Translations under genes and position numbers: made by a program | In this document: positions 32,247 to 33,380 of the stretch, one piece after another | Layout of the letters: the number at the start of each line of letters is the position of its first letter | Position numbering within the stretch: the stretch's first letter is position 1 | Assembly (NCBI GenBank): GCA_001510075.1 | Contig: LFEN01000007.1 | Span: forward strand, 1 to 33,380 | Direction of reading: 5' to 3' | Length of the DNA: 33,380 nucleotides | Source: Alphaproteobacteria bacterium casp-alpha2 | GTDB taxonomy: Bacteria; Pseudomonadota; Alphaproteobacteria; Rhodospirillales; Casp-alpha2 | The notes under the pieces: model-generated | Databases searched by the model: none | What the model was told of the DNA's origin: nothing | The model's input: the letters and a program-made list of their open reading frames with translations, nothing else

Positions 32247-33380
32247 CTACCCACCGGCCTTTTTTTGTGAGGCTTTCTGATCTTGCAGGACTTCCTGGTA
32301 GACGGCGACGGTCTTTTCGCACATCGATTGTTTGGAAAAATTTTCGACGACATTTCGGATCGCCTTGCCGGCCAATTCCGCCCGGGTGCTCTGGTCCAAA
32401 TTCAAAACCCGTCTCAACGCCGAGGCCAGCGCGTCTGAGTCCCCCGGCGGGAACAGCCACCCGGTTTCGCCTACAATCACCGTTTCCCGGGCACCGCCGT
32501 GGTCGCTGGCGACAACGGGACGCCCCAACGCCTGGGCCTCAACCAGAATCCTTCCGAACGCTTCCGGGTCGGTAGACGCGGATACGACCACATCCATCAA
32601 CATGTAGGCGGCGGGCATATCGTCGCAATGATCAACGATGCGGACGATTTCACCGAGATTGTGCTTGTTGACCAGGTTTTCCAGTTCCTGGCGGTATTCC
32701 CGGCGCCCTTGGTCACTGCCCACCAGCAGGCAGCGAATATCACGCCGTTCCAGCTTGCCGATCGCCTCGATGAACATGGTCTGACCTTTCCACCGGGTCA
32801 GCCTTCCCGGCAGCATGACCACCGGCAAGCCGTCACCAAGCCGCCAGTTCCCGGCCAACGCCGCTACCCTTTCCGCCGTCACTTTGGCCGGGTTGAAGCG
32901 GTCGAGATCGACGCCCCGGTGGATGATGCGGATTTTTCCGGAAGGCACGCCGTAGTTCTGAAGCACATGGCCACCGATAAAGCGCGAAATGGCGATAACG
33001 CGCGCGCCTAAGGTCATGACGGAATTATATTTCCGTTTCAGAGCGTTACCTGCGGAATAGGTGCCATGAAACGTGGTCATAAACGGAACGCCCGAGCGTT
33101 TGGCGGCGAAGTACGCGCTCCACGCCGGCGCCCGGGAACGGGCATGAATAACATCCACCCCTTCATCGGTCATGAGCGTCGCCAAGCGCTGCACGTTGGC
33201 ATACATGACAAAAGGATTCTTTGAATGAACGGGCATCTCAATATGTTCGGCGCCGACCCGTTTCAAGGCGTGGGCACTGGCCCCGCCCGATGATACGACC
33301 AGGGACCGGCCACCGGCACCGACGATGGCTTCGGCAATTTCGATGGTGCCGCGCTCGACCCCGCCGCCGGCGCCAAGCGC
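32247..33380 (-). CDS. glycosyltransferase family 4/1 (GT-B), 5' end outside window
   Basis: The frame stays open to the window end, so the start is missing; the first visible residues (ALGAGGGVERGT) match the Gly-rich donor-site loop near the N-terminus of GT4 enzymes, so only a little is lost. Other family features are VIHARSRAPAWSAYFA, FHGTYS, a central PGRLTRWKGQ (the KGQ-type donor site) and STDPEAFGRILVEAQALGRPVV with the E-x7-E motif. It probably adds a sugar to an LPS core or polysaccharide, together with the GT9 gene it abuts. Confidence 0.92.
   Translation of the reverse strand, partial: ALGAGGGVERGTIEIAEAIVGAGGRSLVVSSGGASAHALKRVGAEHIEMPVHSKNPFVMYANVQRLATLMTDEGVDVIHARSRAPAWSAYFAAKRSGVPFMTTFHGTYSAGNALKRKYNSVMTLGARVIAISRFIGGHVLQNYGVPSGKIRIIHRGVDLDRFNPAKVTAERVAALAGNWRLGDGLPVVMLPGRLTRWKGQTMFIEAIGKLERRDIRCLLVGSDQGRREYRQELENLVNKHNLGEIVRIVDHCDDMPAAYMLMDVVVSASTDPEAFGRILVEAQALGRPVVASDHGGARETVIVGETGWLFPPGDSDALASALRRVLNLDQSTRAELAGKAIRNVVENFSKQSMCEKTVAVYQEVLQDQKASQKKAGG

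Overview
The window reads as chromosomal DNA of a free-living, respiratory alphaproteobacterium, probably near the Rhodospirillales. Supporting signs are a GcrA cell-cycle regulator, a single-chain B12-dependent methylmalonyl-CoA mutase, Sco1, the thrS-infC-rpmI-rplT-pheS-pheT order, and GC-rich DNA with many GTG/TTG starts. The placement is inferred from gene content only. No 16S gene, integrase, transposase or CRISPR array was seen.

Region 1 (1-1966) looks like the edge of a prophage or a domesticated lysis island. It holds a SleB-type endolysin whose frame enters from outside the window, a holin-like protein, a nested Rz/Rz1-like spanin pair, a 46-residue minus-strand gene, a small Cys4 protein, and a tiny Arg/Lys-rich protein. 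The last one has an intrinsic terminator inside its reading frame, the arrangement known for the ribosome-rescue factor ArfA.

Region 2 (1935-9010) is housekeeping and envelope: methylmalonyl-CoA mutase (minus strand), gcrA, a YtoQ-like protein, proline iminopeptidase, a PagL-like lipid A deacylase, tRNA-Arg(CCU), a small alphaproteobacterial family protein, an exported trypsin/PDZ protease and an exported DUF302 protein.

Region 3 (9037-15384) is the most unusual part. After a YeeE/YedE sulfur transporter comes a minus-strand run of an exported formylglycine-generating-enzyme-like protein, two related exported Cys-motif proteins and Sco1. Divergent from it is an exported cytochrome P460 carrying a long Cys-Asn-Pro-Cys repeat domain, then a small exported protein that is almost only the same repeat, then a His-rich protein of unknown role. 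I suggest one periplasmic copper/heme/thiol system built around the CNPC repeat. This is inference from gene content and layout.

Region 4 (15383-24298) is carbon metabolism: an inverted-repeat element, a class III CoA-transferase with an enoyl-CoA hydratase, a serine-glyoxylate-type aminotransferase, a large FAD/Fe-S 2-hydroxyacid dehydrogenase, a GntR regulator coupled to it, and a membrane adenylate/guanylate cyclase. The aminotransferase and dehydrogenase together suggest handling of glycolate, glyoxylate or related hydroxyacids.

Region 5 (24295-33380) is on the minus strand: thrS, infC (apparent AUA start), rpmI, rplT, a terminator, then pheS and pheT. Upstream of thrS are two surface-polysaccharide or LPS glycosyltransferases, the outer one cut by the window end.
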